NCBI GenBank assembly: GCA_020720805.1
Contig: DYNZ01000023.1
Span: 1 to 40,147, forward strand
Origin: Leptospira biflexa
Lineage (GTDB): Bacteria > Spirochaetota > DYNZ01
Direction of reading: 5' to 3'
Length of the DNA stretch: 40,147 bases
Shown one piece after another: positions 26,384-34,730 of the stretch (the first letter of the stretch is position 1; every line of letters starts with the position of its first letter). Position numbers and translations under genes: made by a program. The notes beneath the pieces are model-generated. The model saw only the letters and a list, made by a program, of their open reading frames with translations, searched no databases and was not told the origin of the DNA.

Positions 26384-26413
26384 AGCTAAAGTCTGCAACT
26401 TTAGCTTTTTTTT
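26384..26413 (+). terminator. Orphan intrinsic terminator
   Basis: AGCTAAAGT pairs perfectly with ACTTTAGCT around CTGCA, directly followed by seven more T. This is a textbook Rho-independent terminator for plus-strand transcription, but there is no plus-strand gene before it. It may end an unannotated small RNA starting between about 26180 and 26350, or act as an attenuator for transcription entering from the flagellin side. Confidence 0.75.
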
Positions 26414-26491
26414 CTCATCTGGCTCAACAACACAAACCAAGAGCTTACCCCAAGTTGACCAGTTGAACCAGACAAAAAAAAATCGCAAGAC

Positions 26492-26516
26492 ATCGGCTTC
26501 GATAGAACATTTTATA
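26492..26516 (-). promoter_or_regulatory. Possible sigma-28-type flagellin promoter
   Basis: On the minus strand TATA is followed after 15 bases by GCCGAT, compared with the flagellar sigma-28 consensus TAAA-N15-GCCGATAA. The match is partial. If used, the flagellin transcript would have a leader of roughly 370 bases that includes the hairpin at 26125-26173. Confidence 0.25.
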
Positions 26517-26564
26517 ACAAAAAATCAACAATACAATCCGCTTTTCTTCAGAAATGATTTTCAT

Positions 26565-26592
26565 TTGACATAACGAAAAATCTTTATATTAT
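26565..26592 (+). promoter_or_regulatory. Sigma-70-type promoter of the chemoreceptor gene
   Basis: A perfect TTGACA (26565-26570) and TATTAT (26587-26592) are separated by 16 bases. The predicted start of transcription near 26599 leaves a leader of about 55 bases before the ATG at 26654. The longest open frame begins inside the -10 box, which supports the downstream start. Confidence 0.7.
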
Positions 26593-26653
26593 GGTTCAAA
26601 ATGCTCTACTTTTTTCCGTAACCAAGGCTGAAAAAAAATTGATAGGATCTTCT

Positions 26654-28753
26654 ATGCAACACACCAATGTAAAGAAAACAAAAATTGCCAACCGATATTT
26701 GCTCTGGCTTTTTCCATCTATTCTGGCAATGGTGACACTTTTCGCCATTTTCAGTTACTACCTACAGAAGAAATCACAGGAAGAATCCCATCTCCAGGTT
26801 GGCGAAGTCATTACCAAAAGCACAATGCACGCACTCCAGAGCTGGATAGGCGATCAAATTCGCATTGCGAAAACGATAGCCTCCGATGATCGTATCATTG
26901 CCGCCTGCCGCCAACCGAACAATGCGGCTGTAGTCACGCCAGCGCAAAAATATCTTCAGTCTTTGCATGACCGCTATCCTTACTACGAAAATCTTCCCAT
27001 CGCTCTGCGACTGGAGAAGAATCAGACGCTTCGCTTTAGCAGCCAAGGTCGCACACTGGACCTTAAGGATGGCAATTTTTTTATCGATACCGTCAAGGGT
27101 AAAACCCTTGGTAAATGTAGTGCCAAGTGCGCTTATATAGAAAATATTTACCAAGGAAAAGATCACTACATTAGCGAAGTCTATCCAAGCCTCCTCCGAG
27201 GCAATCCGATTTTCGTTATTTCCGCGCCGGTAGTCTATAATGGCAAAATTCTTGGCACGGTTGTGGTGGCGCCGCAAATGGATTACTTTTCAGAACGCTT
27301 TCTAAAAGAAGCCCGGGTCGGCAATAGCGGCAAGCTGATGATGACCGACTCACGAGGTATCATCATATCCCATCCCGATCAAAAGAATATCCTAAAAAAA
27401 GAGGCTCAGGAGGCATTCGCAAAAGTTACAAAAAAAGTAGAAAACAACCAGCGTCATTTTCAGGAAACGATAGATAACACCCAAAAAAGTTTTATTATCG
27501 CTGAATTCAAAAATAAAAATTTCAACATACGCTTTAACTGGTATATTCTTTTTTTTCAGGATGTCGCTGAATTACAAAAATCAGCTAATGCCTCAATCGT
27601 CGTGATTATTCTTTTTGGCTCTGTTATCGCAGTACTTTTGGCAATATTTTTTCTATTTTTAACCCGCCGCCTTATCTCTCGACCCCTTGAGGAGGTGCTT
27701 TATGTAAACCAGAATCTCAGCACCGGCGACCTCAATGTGCAAATTTCTGAGAGCAAACGCAATGATGAGGTCGGTGTCATGATGGCCGCCATGAAAATCA
27801 TGATTTCAAAAATCAGGGAGGTGGTTCTCAGTATCCAACGTATGTCTGACGAGTTCAACCACTCCTCCCAGGAACTGGCGTCATCCGCTGTTGGTTTTTC
27901 TGAAAATGCTCAAAATCAGGCCGCAGCCATTGAGGAAATTACAGCGACCACAGAGGAGATTTCTGTTGGCAGCGAAAATATCGCTCAGGGCGTAATGGAT
28001 CAAACCAATAGCATACAATCGCTTTTTACGCAAATTAAAGATCTGATACAATCAATTCAAATGATGGGGGAAGCGCAAAATAAATCGCTCAATTTAACCC
28101 AAACCGTTGCCAACGAAGCTCGCAGCGGCGAACAAGCGCTCAAAAGAATGAACGCAAGCATGAGTAAAATCATTGGAAGCTCTGCGGACATGAAAAATAT
28201 TGTGGGTATCATCAATGATATCTCCACCCAGATCAACCTGTTATCTCTCAACGCTGCCATTGAAGCGGCAAGAGCCGGAGAAGCTGGCCGCGGGTTTGCT
28301 GTTGTTGCTGGAGAGACATCCAAATTAGCTGACCAGACTGCTGGCAGCATCAAACAGATAGGAGATTTGATCGGCGGCAATAACGAAGAGATCGAAAAAG
28401 GAATGCAGACCGTATCTGAGTCTATCCAAAGCATGAACCGCATTGTGTCTGCTGTAGATAATATATCCGAACAGATGAAAAAAAATTATGAATCCGTTCA
28501 GGATCAGCTGCAATTAGGAAAGAGAGTGGACGAACAGGCTGTAACAGTAAAGCAAAAAGCAGAGATCATTACCACTGCCATCAACGAACAACAGCAGGCG
28601 ATCAGCGAAATTGTTCGCACCGTGTCAGACATCAATGAATTTACACAATCAAATGCTGCCGGCGCGGAACAGGTGACCGCAAACGCCAGCAATATGGCTG
28701 ATATGGCTAAAAAACTCAACAATGCAATAACCTTTTTCAAGGTAGAAGAATAG
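26654..28753 (+). CDS. Methyl-accepting chemotaxis protein
   Basis: A 699-residue chemoreceptor. It has an N-terminal membrane helix (about 14-36), a large extracytoplasmic sensor of about 270 residues of double-CACHE type (with HLQVGEVITKSTMHALQSW at its start and the ISAPVVYNGKILGTVVVAP strand pattern), a second helix (about 311-334), a HAMP domain and the long signalling coiled coil. The conserved tip reads INLLSLNAAIEAARAGEAGR (around residue 531), where CheA and CheW bind. The ATG at 26654 follows AGGA at 8 bases. Its place beside the flagellins fits control of motility. The ligand is unknown; dCACHE sensors often bind amino acids or small acids. Confidence 0.95.
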   Translation: MQHTNVKKTKIANRYLLWLFPSILAMVTLFAIFSYYLQKKSQEESHLQVGEVITKSTMHALQSWIGDQIRIAKTIASDDRIIAACRQPNNAAVVTPAQKYLQSLHDRYPYYENLPIALRLEKNQTLRFSSQGRTLDLKDGNFFIDTVKGKTLGKCSAKCAYIENIYQGKDHYISEVYPSLLRGNPIFVISAPVVYNGKILGTVVVAPQMDYFSERFLKEARVGNSGKLMMTDSRGIIISHPDQKNILKKEAQEAFAKVTKKVENNQRHFQETIDNTQKSFIIAEFKNKNFNIRFNWYILFFQDVAELQKSANASIVVIILFGSVIAVLLAIFFLFLTRRLISRPLEEVLYVNQNLSTGDLNVQISESKRNDEVGVMMAAMKIMISKIREVVLSIQRMSDEFNHSSQELASSAVGFSENAQNQAAAIEEITATTEEISVGSENIAQGVMDQTNSIQSLFTQIKDLIQSIQMMGEAQNKSLNLTQTVANEARSGEQALKRMNASMSKIIGSSADMKNIVGIINDISTQINLLSLNAAIEAARAGEAGRGFAVVAGETSKLADQTAGSIKQIGDLIGGNNEEIEKGMQTVSESIQSMNRIVSAVDNISEQMKKNYESVQDQLQLGKRVDEQAVTVKQKAEIITTAINEQQQAISEIVRTVSDINEFTQSNAAGAEQVTANASNMADMAKKLNNAITFFKVEE

Positions 28754-28767
28754 TTCTGACTGCAACA

Positions 28768-28801
28768 TTCGGCGCAGAATGTCATCGAAACCTGCGCCGA
28801 A
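28768..28801 (+). terminator. Hairpin after the chemoreceptor gene
   Basis: TTCGGCGCAG pairs perfectly with CTGCGCCGAA around a 14-base loop, 14 bases after the stop codon. No T tract follows, so it may stabilise the mRNA end rather than terminate by itself. Confidence 0.5.
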
Positions 28802-28991
28802 CAGGCTATCGACTCACGACAAATTCCAAACTTCCATTCCCATTTTATAATAGATCTCCCCCCACTGTAAATTTAAAATATGGAAGAAAAATAGATCCGA
28901 GTTGCAAAAAAAGTTGTATTCCAGGCTTATTAAACTCTGTTTAGAAAAAGAGATCATTCCAGCGCTTTTTTTTTTAGGGATACTTTCACCC

Positions 28992-30347
28992 ATGGTAAAA
29001 CTCTGGCAAAACATGAAGTTTTTCGAGCGGGACTCGAAGTATCCAGACACTTTTTTTCAAGAGCTGAACTACCAATGCAGCAAGGTAAGCCTGCCATTAT
29101 CTTTTCTTGCTTCTGTATCCTGGCTTCCCTACATACCTTTGGATATGCAACTGCATCCGGATAAACCATTGATAATATACCTGCGCCTTGGTATGGTATC
29201 CATCGGCCTTTCCATACTCATCCTGCATCTATTAAAAAACTTTCGCAAGCAGGGTATATTGATTTTATCAATTATCGGTTTTTATCTGGAGATTGCCGCT
29301 GCTGTGATCACCGCTTTTTCTGGTGGACAGTCTCACTATATTGGTGGCTATCTCTTTTTGCTAATGCTGATCCCTCTGGTTCCCTTGCCGTCAAAAATCC
29401 AGATCTTGATGCTTGTAAGTAATCTTTTCGCCTTTTTTAGCGTAGGATACTTGCAGGGTATAACTTTTGGTTCTTATGAGGCCCGTTATTCCCTGAATGA
29501 TATTGCCGCCACATCCCTGGTGTCGCTAGCCTTTATTTTTCTCCTGGGAAAAATGCGCTACCACTCCTGGCAAGCCTCAAAAGGGATCGAACATCGCAAC
29601 CAGGTGCTGGAGAATGAATTAAAGCTGGCAAGGCGTATTCAAACGCAATTAATCCCTTCGGAAAGCACAAATAGGAATCTGGCTTTTTTTTATAAACCGA
29701 TGGATCTTCTCGGCGGAGACTTTTATGATGTAATCCGTTTCCGGGATCGCAATTCCTTAGGAATTTTTATCAGCGACGTTTCCGGACACGGTGTTCCTGC
29801 GGCTTTTATTACAGCAATGATAAAAACTCTGATCCTCAATTCAGGGAATCATAAGGTCGATCCGGCAGCACTGCTCTATTTTCTCAATGACGTCTTGATC
29901 AATCTGAGCGGTGGAAATTTTATTACCGCCTTTTACGGACTCTTTGATCTTGATAGGCGATTCCTTACCTTTGCCAATGCAGGACATAACCCGCCCTACC
30001 TGCTTAATGGCGATAGATTAACGGAAATCAAAGGAAACGGCGGTCCGCCTCTGGCCTTCCTGCCGAGCACCGAACTCAAAAACAAGGGTAAACCCTATGA
30101 AAACAATGAGATCTATCTATCCAAGAATGACCGTTTGCTTTTTTATACAGACGGACTCACGGAAGCCCGAACCATGAATCAAGACGAGGAAATGTTCGGT
30201 ACCAACAGATTAGAGAAAGAGATACAAAGCCACAAAAATGAATCGCCGCAATCCTTCGTTTCCGGTTTATATCAATCTCTGGTCGAATTTCGCGGTAGTG
30301 AAAACTTTGAAGACGATGTCTGCATTATCTGCATGGATATTCAATAA
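28992..30347 (+). CDS. Membrane SpoIIE/PP2C-type serine phosphatase
   Basis: About 451 residues. The N-terminal part (about 30-190) has six or so membrane helices; then a helical linker with the LENELKLARRIQTQLIPS signature, common before this phosphatase type, and a SpoIIE/RsbU-like PP2C domain with LLGGDFYDV (239-247), SDVSGHGVPAAF (261-272), AGHNPPYLL and LLFYTDGLTEA carrying the metal-binding acids. Such proteins dephosphorylate anti-sigma-factor antagonists or other phosphoserine partners in response to membrane signals. The ATG at 28992 has AGGGA 11 bases upstream; the frame could start at a TTG at 28902. Adjacency to the chemoreceptor suggests a signalling role, with partner unknown. 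Confidence 0.88.
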   Translation: MVKLWQNMKFFERDSKYPDTFFQELNYQCSKVSLPLSFLASVSWLPYIPLDMQLHPDKPLIIYLRLGMVSIGLSILILHLLKNFRKQGILILSIIGFYLEIAAAVITAFSGGQSHYIGGYLFLLMLIPLVPLPSKIQILMLVSNLFAFFSVGYLQGITFGSYEARYSLNDIAATSLVSLAFIFLLGKMRYHSWQASKGIEHRNQVLENELKLARRIQTQLIPSESTNRNLAFFYKPMDLLGGDFYDVIRFRDRNSLGIFISDVSGHGVPAAFITAMIKTLILNSGNHKVDPAALLYFLNDVLINLSGGNFITAFYGLFDLDRRFLTFANAGHNPPYLLNGDRLTEIKGNGGPPLAFLPSTELKNKGKPYENNEIYLSKNDRLLFYTDGLTEARTMNQDEEMFGTNRLEKEIQSHKNESPQSFVSGLYQSLVEFRGSENFEDDVCIICMDIQ

Positions 30348-30381
30348 ATCAACAGGGAAACTCCGGATATGCTGTCCGTAA

Positions 30382-30852
30382 TCAATCGCTCGAACTATTT
30401 TTTTTCTGAAGAGATAACCCCAATTTCCGCAACACCTGTGACGCAGATTCTATCTCCCGGGACGAAAGTTGAGAGACAAGCTCGGTTATCTCGCGGACAT
30501 GATCTGGCAGAATAGATTTCACTTTTTTCTCTCCTTGTTCGGTTAACTTGATCTGAAAAAACCGACGATCTCCAGGCTGCTTGCCTCTTTGGACTAAATC
30601 CTTTTTTTCTAAATTATCAATAAGTTTGGTAATATTCCCGTGACTCTTCAGGAGCTTGGCTGCAATCTGTCTTTGCGTTAAAGGTCCCAGGTGATACAAA
30701 GCCTCGAGTACGGCAAACTGAGCTAAGGTTAAATCTGTCCTGGCGATACTATCCCGCAATCTGGCAAAAAAAGTTTCTGAACTTCTCAGCAAATAGATAA
30801 AAAAATTTAAAGCCATCACCTGATCAGAAGACCCCTTGTATTTTGTTCCCAT
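30382..30852 (-). CDS. MarR-family transcriptional regulator
   Basis: A 156-residue winged-helix protein with the MarR pattern: recognition region LTLAQFAVLEALYHLGPLTQRQIAAKLLKSHGNITKLIDNLEKKDLVQR (about 40-88) and wing GDRRFFQIKLTEQGEKKV, flanked by dimerisation helices. Its gene starts 2 bp after the pirin stop, so pirin and regulator form one operon. A perfect palindrome at 31727-31754 in the operon's promoter region is the probable autoregulatory site. MarR proteins usually repress and respond to phenolics, oxidants or similar ligands; the ligand here is unknown. Confidence 0.92.
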   Translation of the reverse strand: MGTKYKGSSDQVMALNFFIYLLRSSETFFARLRDSIARTDLTLAQFAVLEALYHLGPLTQRQIAAKLLKSHGNITKLIDNLEKKDLVQRGKQPGDRRFFQIKLTEQGEKKVKSILPDHVREITELVSQLSSREIESASQVLRKLGLSLQKKNSSSD

Positions 30853-30854
30853 AG

Positions 30855-31697
30855 TTATGCAAAAACTCCACCGTAAATAAATTTCCCGTTATGGTAATCG
30901 TCAATAGTTTCCTCCATCTCTTCTTTACTTGTCGTCACAAAAGGTCCGTGGCGGTAGATCGGCTCGCCGATGGGAATTGCGGATAAAACTAATACATCAG
31001 TGGCTTCATGCAGAAATTCAATTCGAAGATTATCTCCGTGCAGCAATAGCAATTCACCAGCTTCACCTTCTTGACCGATAGCAGACAGCCGGATATTCCC
31101 ATTGATAATATATATAATTATATTTTCCTTTTGAGCTAATTGCAACTGCCAGAAATCGTTTTTTAAACTTTGAATATGGAAATAATTGATCGGATAAAAA
31201 CGAGGATGCTTTAATTCACGATCCTTGTATTTCCCTGAAATTATTCTTATTCTTAGATTTCTCTCGGCAATCTCCGGAATATCCGCCGCAGAAATATCCT
31301 GATAAAAGGGTTCTGTCATTTTCTCCGATGCGGGCAGATTGATCCACAACTGATATCCCCAGACCAATCCGTTCGTTTGCATGGGTGTCTCGCTGTGAAT
31401 TATCCCCTTGCCTGCATGCATATACTGCACGGCTCCATCCTGCAGCAAGCCATGACCGCCGGTGCTATCCCTATGTTCAAATTCCCCATAGAGCATATAT
31501 GTCAGTGTCTCAAAACCTTTGTGTGGATGCGGCGGAAAACCTCCGATGTAATCGACTGCCTCTTCGCTTTTAAATTTATCCAGTAAGAGGAAAGGATCAA
31601 ACTGCAAAAGGTGTTGAGTTCCGATCATTCGTCGAATCTTCACGCCATCGCCGTCAGCAGTATCTACGCCATTTACCTTATTTACAAAATTAAGCAT
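30855..31697 (-). CDS. Pirin-family cupin protein
   Basis: A 280-residue bicupin of the pirin family. The N-terminal cupin shows the metal ligands in PPHPHKGFETLTYML (His57, His59) and KGIIHSETP (His101, Glu103), the same four as in known pirins, which bind iron or another divalent metal; some act as quercetin 2,3-dioxygenase. The ATG at 31697 follows GGAGGTGATC, close to a perfect anti-16S ribosome site. It is the first gene of the pirin-marR operon. Bacterial pirins often appear with redox-related MarR or LysR regulators, which supports a stress-response role (inference). Confidence 0.93.
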   Translation of the reverse strand: MLNFVNKVNGVDTADGDGVKIRRMIGTQHLLQFDPFLLLDKFKSEEAVDYIGGFPPHPHKGFETLTYMLYGEFEHRDSTGGHGLLQDGAVQYMHAGKGIIHSETPMQTNGLVWGYQLWINLPASEKMTEPFYQDISAADIPEIAERNLRIRIISGKYKDRELKHPRFYPINYFHIQSLKNDFWQLQLAQKENIIIYIINGNIRLSAIGQEGEAGELLLLHGDNLRIEFLHEATDVLVLSAIPIGEPIYRHGPFVTTSKEEMEETIDDYHNGKFIYGGVFA

Positions 31698-31715
31698 AAG
31701 ATCACCTCCGCACAT

Positions 31716-31754
31716 ATAGTTTACTCTAAAATAGTTTATATGGAAACTATTTTA
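31716..31754 (-). promoter_or_regulatory. Probable MarR operator before the pirin-marR operon
   Basis: TAAAATAGTTT (31727-31737) and AAACTATTTTA (31744-31754) form an 11-bp perfect inverted repeat around a 6-base centre. A further half-site ATAGTTTA lies at 31716-31723, 15 bases from the matching ATAGTTT, so a second dimer could bind nearer the ribosome site. The size and symmetry fit MarR operators and the position fits repression of the operon. Confidence 0.7.
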
Positions 31755-31923
31755 AAAAAATAATTACTTTTAAATCATCAGCACCCACCAGTCATTTCTT
31801 TTTAGATTTACGGTAAAAAGGATAAATTATGCAATTTCACTGTTTATAAAATTTTAATTTTTAGAAAAGGAATACCCCATTCTCTATGGATTTCTTTTTA
31901 AGGAATCATTCTTTTGGTCATAT

Positions 31924-31938
31924 TTTGGTAGTACCAAA
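31924..31938 (+). promoter_or_regulatory. GntR/FadR-type operator candidate before the lipoprotein gene
   Basis: TTTGGTAGTACCAAA is a perfect palindrome about 85 bases upstream of the lipoprotein ATG. Its core fits the FadR-subfamily form TNGT-N3-ACNA and is nearly the same as the sites at 38431 and 38598 near the gntR gene. Confidence 0.5.
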
Positions 31939-32022
31939 TAAATATATTTAAAAAAATATTGATCTTATGATAAGAAAATAATGAATTGTTCTTTGTAAGA
32001 TATTCTCTTTCAGGAGGTCTTT

Positions 32023-32406
32023 ATGAAAAAAATAGTAATTTCATTCATGGTATCCGCTTTACTCATCTCCTTCTCATCGTGCGGCGGAAATGAAAATCCA
32101 GGTATGGAAGAATTTATGGCAGCCTTTGGCAACAAAGACAAGCTTAAACAAGTGGCATTGAAATACAGCAATGCGGGAGTTGTTCCAGATGCTTTATTCG
32201 CATGCCAAATGGTCAATCCGGTTATTAAAAATAAAGAAAAAAAAGGTAGCGTCACCCTCTACTCTGCTGAGGCGACAGTTGGTGATTGCGATGAGCGCAG
32301 TGAAAACGCAAAAGGTACTGTGCGTCTTTTCACCATAAGCTGGGAAAAAAATAAGATCACCACATTCTCTTGGGGAGGACCCAAGAGCGGCAAGGTAGAG
32401 TATTAA
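32023..32406 (+). CDS. Small predicted lipoprotein
   Basis: A 127-residue protein with a signal sequence MKKIVISFMVSALLISFSSC; the lipobox-like FSSC places the lipid-modified Cys at residue 20, followed by GGNE. The mature part (about 107 residues) has two Cys (CQMVNP and GDCDER) that could pair. The ATG is preceded by AGGAGGT. I do not recognise the domain. The operator-like palindrome 85 bases upstream resembles those near gntR, so it may be regulated together with the cassette at 32778-37685 (inference). Confidence 0.7.
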   Translation: MKKIVISFMVSALLISFSSCGGNENPGMEEFMAAFGNKDKLKQVALKYSNAGVVPDALFACQMVNPVIKNKEKKGSVTLYSAEATVGDCDERSENAKGTVRLFTISWEKNKITTFSWGGPKSGKVEY

Positions 32407-32475
32407 AAAAAAACTCTCTCCACTCAGGCAATCTGTGTTCTGCATCTTGCCGGATAACAGGTTGCCTATAACTTT

Positions 32476-32614
32476 ATACTCGAAACACTTTGGTTCTCGG
32501 GTTTTATACCAATAGGCATCGATGCTTCGATAAACTTGTATGGTGAGCCTGTCGAACCACAGCACAAGATTTGACCGGTTGGGCAATGCCATAACCGCGT
32601 CCTTATCGACCTTG
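32476..32614 (+). repeat. Dispersed repeat, copy 2 (complete)
   Basis: About 139 bp matching the end of the window (40033-40147) almost throughout. It contains the perfect palindrome GCATCGATGC and, relative to copy 3, an extra 23 bases (TGTATGGTGAGCCTGTCGAA and three more) that form part of an imperfect hairpin TTCGATAAAC...GCCTGTCGAA. It continues into the hairpin array that follows. No reading frame of note. Confidence 0.85.
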
Positions 32615-32706
32615 GGTCAGCTCCAAAAATCTGACACTAGTCCATCCGTGGACGTCGGTCGCTCCTGTGACTTCCTGTCACCCGCGACACTCGTGCATCC
32701 GTGCAC
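32615..32706 (+). repeat. Array of small hairpins with about 26-bp period
   Basis: Three 5-bp stems with similar loops follow at regular spacing: GTCCA-TCCG-TGGAC (32640-32653), GTGAC-TTCCT-GTCAC (32667-32681) and GTGCA-TCCG-TGCAC (32693-32706), beginning 27 and 26 bases apart. A further GTCAG/CTGAC hairpin lies just before (32616-32634), and GTCGC/GCGAC encloses the middle one. The stems differ in sequence but keep pairing, which suggests that the structure is what is maintained. Confidence 0.65.
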
Positions 32707-32777
32707 ATCGCATTGACAGTTGCAGGATACCCTGACTGCATGGCGTTGCCTTGCGATATCCGAAAACCAAAATGCCT

Positions 32778-34628
32778 TTAGTATACAAATGGAATATCCA
32801 ATTTTTTTCCCGGCTTCAGCCTGATCTTGCGGGGTTGTCCATACATCTTATCTCTCCATTCCTGGGGATCAAATTGATCTGTATGCCTGCCAATAAAAAC
32901 CAGATACCCTTCTTCGACGCGTCCGTTGTAAGAATTCAGGTTCACTCTGCCGCCGACACATTGAAGAACAGCCCAGGTCTGCTCTGACTCCAAATAAACA
33001 AATCCTTTTATGCGAAAAATTTCCCTTGGGACTGCAGCCAGTGCTTCAAACAACTGTTCTTGATCCACTCCCCGCTCCAGGGAAATTGTTACTGCGCTAA
33101 TGCCATCCATCTGATGGTTGTGATGATGGCTCTTTTTGTGGATAGCCTCTTTAGCCCTTGTCATAGCAGAACTACTCTCCTCCATGTCGCCATAAAGGAG
33201 AGCAGGATTGATATCGCCAAAACTTGTACATACTATAGGCGCCCAACTGTTATAAAAGCGGATCATCTCTTTTACGGATTCTCTTTCAGATTCCGATAAC
33301 GTTTCTGTTTTATTAAGGATTAATATATCCGCGACCCGGAGCTGTTCTGCCGCAACATCATACTGCACTAAACTCTCTTTAATATTTAGCGCATCTACGA
33401 CTACAGTGACAGAGTCAAATCGAATGTCGTTTTCCAGCTCAACGAGCTCGTCCAAAAGATTCTGTGGATTTGCTGCGCCGGTAGTTTCCAGTACAATATA
33501 ATCCGGCTGAAACTCTTTGAGAATTTGCTGCACTCCGGTGTGAACACTACCCACAAGCGAGCAACAGACACACCCTTCATCAAGCTCAAGCATGGTATAA
33601 CCCTTATCGAGCAATGAGGCATCCAATCCCTTAGCGCCAATCTCGTTTTGGATCACCGCAACAAAACGGTTAAACTGCTGCTGGTATTCAATAAAATTCT
33701 GAAGAAAACTGGTTTTTCCTGATCCAAGAAAACCGCTCAGTATAATAAACTCTGGACGATGGTCAATACCAAGGGTTTGTTTATCCATGGAAGCGGTATG
33801 CTGGGCCTTATGGGAGTGCCACCACAAGGCATCTGGAAAAGGACGAACTTCTCCTAACCCTTCTTGACTTTGATCCATCCATATCAATTCAATAAATTTC
33901 TTCTTTCCTTTTCCATCCGAGCTGATCGTTACCTCTCCATTGTCATGAACATATAGAAGCTGACCAGGTTCTACACCATGAAGAACCTGGACTGGAGCCG
34001 ACCGAACCAAAAAACTAACAGATGCAGCCAATACTTCAAAAAACTCAAATGCCAGATCCCAGGATGGCAGATCCTGGTCGATACCTCCTGGCTCCACCAC
34101 AACCTGCTCAACCCCATTTGCCTCAATTCTCAAGCCATCAACAGAATAAATTCGAAAATTTTCCAAGGCATGGAGACGGAGATGGTATGCTCGCTGACTT
34201 ACCGAAAAAGATAGCTCTATCGTCGCAATATTAAAAAGTTCATTTAAGTCGGCATACGAACTGAATTCACGTACCCGTTCGATGTAATCTGGTTGCATAG
34301 CCGCCAGACCTGCCCGAAAGGAAAATTTTTCTACTATGTCTTCATTCGGATCACAGAAATAATTTAACCTGACAATACCATACACAAAACCATTGGCATC
34401 GATTCGACTCTCCTGCAAAACAATTCCAAAGACACCCTGTCTATTCTTAATACGGGCTGACCAGGCCTCAGGCCCTTCGACCGCTGTTTTGACACCGCGC
34501 CAGCCTAAATAATACCGGATAGCGGGAATAAAATTTGGACGAATAATGATATTGCGTAAAAATTCAAGCATAGCCGCCTGAGGATCGCTCACATCGCGAG
34601 GGAAAATATCATCAAATTTACTATCCAT
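32778..34628 (-). CDS. COG0523 (CobW-type) metal GTPase with an unknown N-terminal domain
   Basis: 616 residues. Residues about 295-610 are a COG0523 GTPase: Walker A GFLGSGKT (299-306), the metal-binding GCVCC (352-356), a Walker B-like IVLETTGAANP, base-recognition NKTE, and a His-rich stretch HHHNH before the C-terminal CobW_C domain. These proteins deliver metals such as zinc or cobalt to target enzymes. The first 290 residues are not part of the family and I do not recognise them; they are hydrophilic and mixed alpha/beta. The ATG at 34628 (MDSKFDDIF) follows AAAGG; the frame extends to 34721. It is the last gene of the proposed gntR operon, 102 bp after the hydrolase gene. Confidence 0.88.
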   Translation of the reverse strand: MDSKFDDIFPRDVSDPQAAMLEFLRNIIIRPNFIPAIRYYLGWRGVKTAVEGPEAWSARIKNRQGVFGIVLQESRIDANGFVYGIVRLNYFCDPNEDIVEKFSFRAGLAAMQPDYIERVREFSSYADLNELFNIATIELSFSVSQRAYHLRLHALENFRIYSVDGLRIEANGVEQVVVEPGGIDQDLPSWDLAFEFFEVLAASVSFLVRSAPVQVLHGVEPGQLLYVHDNGEVTISSDGKGKKKFIELIWMDQSQEGLGEVRPFPDALWWHSHKAQHTASMDKQTLGIDHRPEFIILSGFLGSGKTSFLQNFIEYQQQFNRFVAVIQNEIGAKGLDASLLDKGYTMLELDEGCVCCSLVGSVHTGVQQILKEFQPDYIVLETTGAANPQNLLDELVELENDIRFDSVTVVVDALNIKESLVQYDVAAEQLRVADILILNKTETLSESERESVKEMIRFYNSWAPIVCTSFGDINPALLYGDMEESSSAMTRAKEAIHKKSHHHNHQMDGISAVTISLERGVDQEQLFEALAAVPREIFRIKGFVYLESEQTWAVLQCVGGRVNLNSYNGRVEEGYLVFIGRHTDQFDPQEWRDKMYGQPRKIRLKPGKKLDIPFVY

Positions 34629-34730
34629 TGCCTTTATACACCCTTGTACCAGTAGAAAAAAAAAAGAGTAAGGCTGACTTAGAATAAATGCTAATGTCAA
34701 CCTTACCCCTAACTTTTCCACAGAGAATTA

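Larger units (their letters stand above)
26108..26653. other. 546-bp divergent region between flagellin and chemoreceptor genes
   Basis: No protein gene is supported here (a 61-codon plus-strand frame at 26281-26466 has no ribosome site). It contains the folded flagellin leader (26125-26173), an inverted repeat GAATACAA/TTGTATTC (26202-26236), an orphan plus-strand terminator (26384-26413), a weak flagellar-type promoter candidate on the minus strand (26492-26516) and the chemoreceptor promoter (26565-26592). Confidence 0.6.
31698..32022. other. 325-bp divergent AT-rich region with two operator-like palindromes
   Basis: This stretch separates the pirin operon and the lipoprotein gene. It holds the MarR-type palindrome (31727-31754) near pirin and the GntR-type palindrome (31924-31938) near the lipoprotein. 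The rest is very AT-rich, without a gene that I can support. Confidence 0.6.
32407..32777. other. 371-bp convergent region filled with repeat DNA
   Basis: Between the lipoprotein and COG0523 genes lie repeat copy 2 (32476-32614) and an array of small hairpins (32615-32706). I see no gene. A weak GAGT/ACTC hairpin with an A-rich loop lies at the lipoprotein stop. Confidence 0.7.

Noticed and set aside
26281-26466. A 61-codon plus-strand frame in the flagellin-chemoreceptor gap
   Set aside because: It has no ribosome site and runs straight through the intrinsic terminator at 26384-26413.
32640-32706. The regularly spaced short hairpins as a CRISPR array
   Set aside because: The units are palindromes of changing sequence at 26-27 bp with no constant repeat and no spacers, and there are no cas genes in the window.
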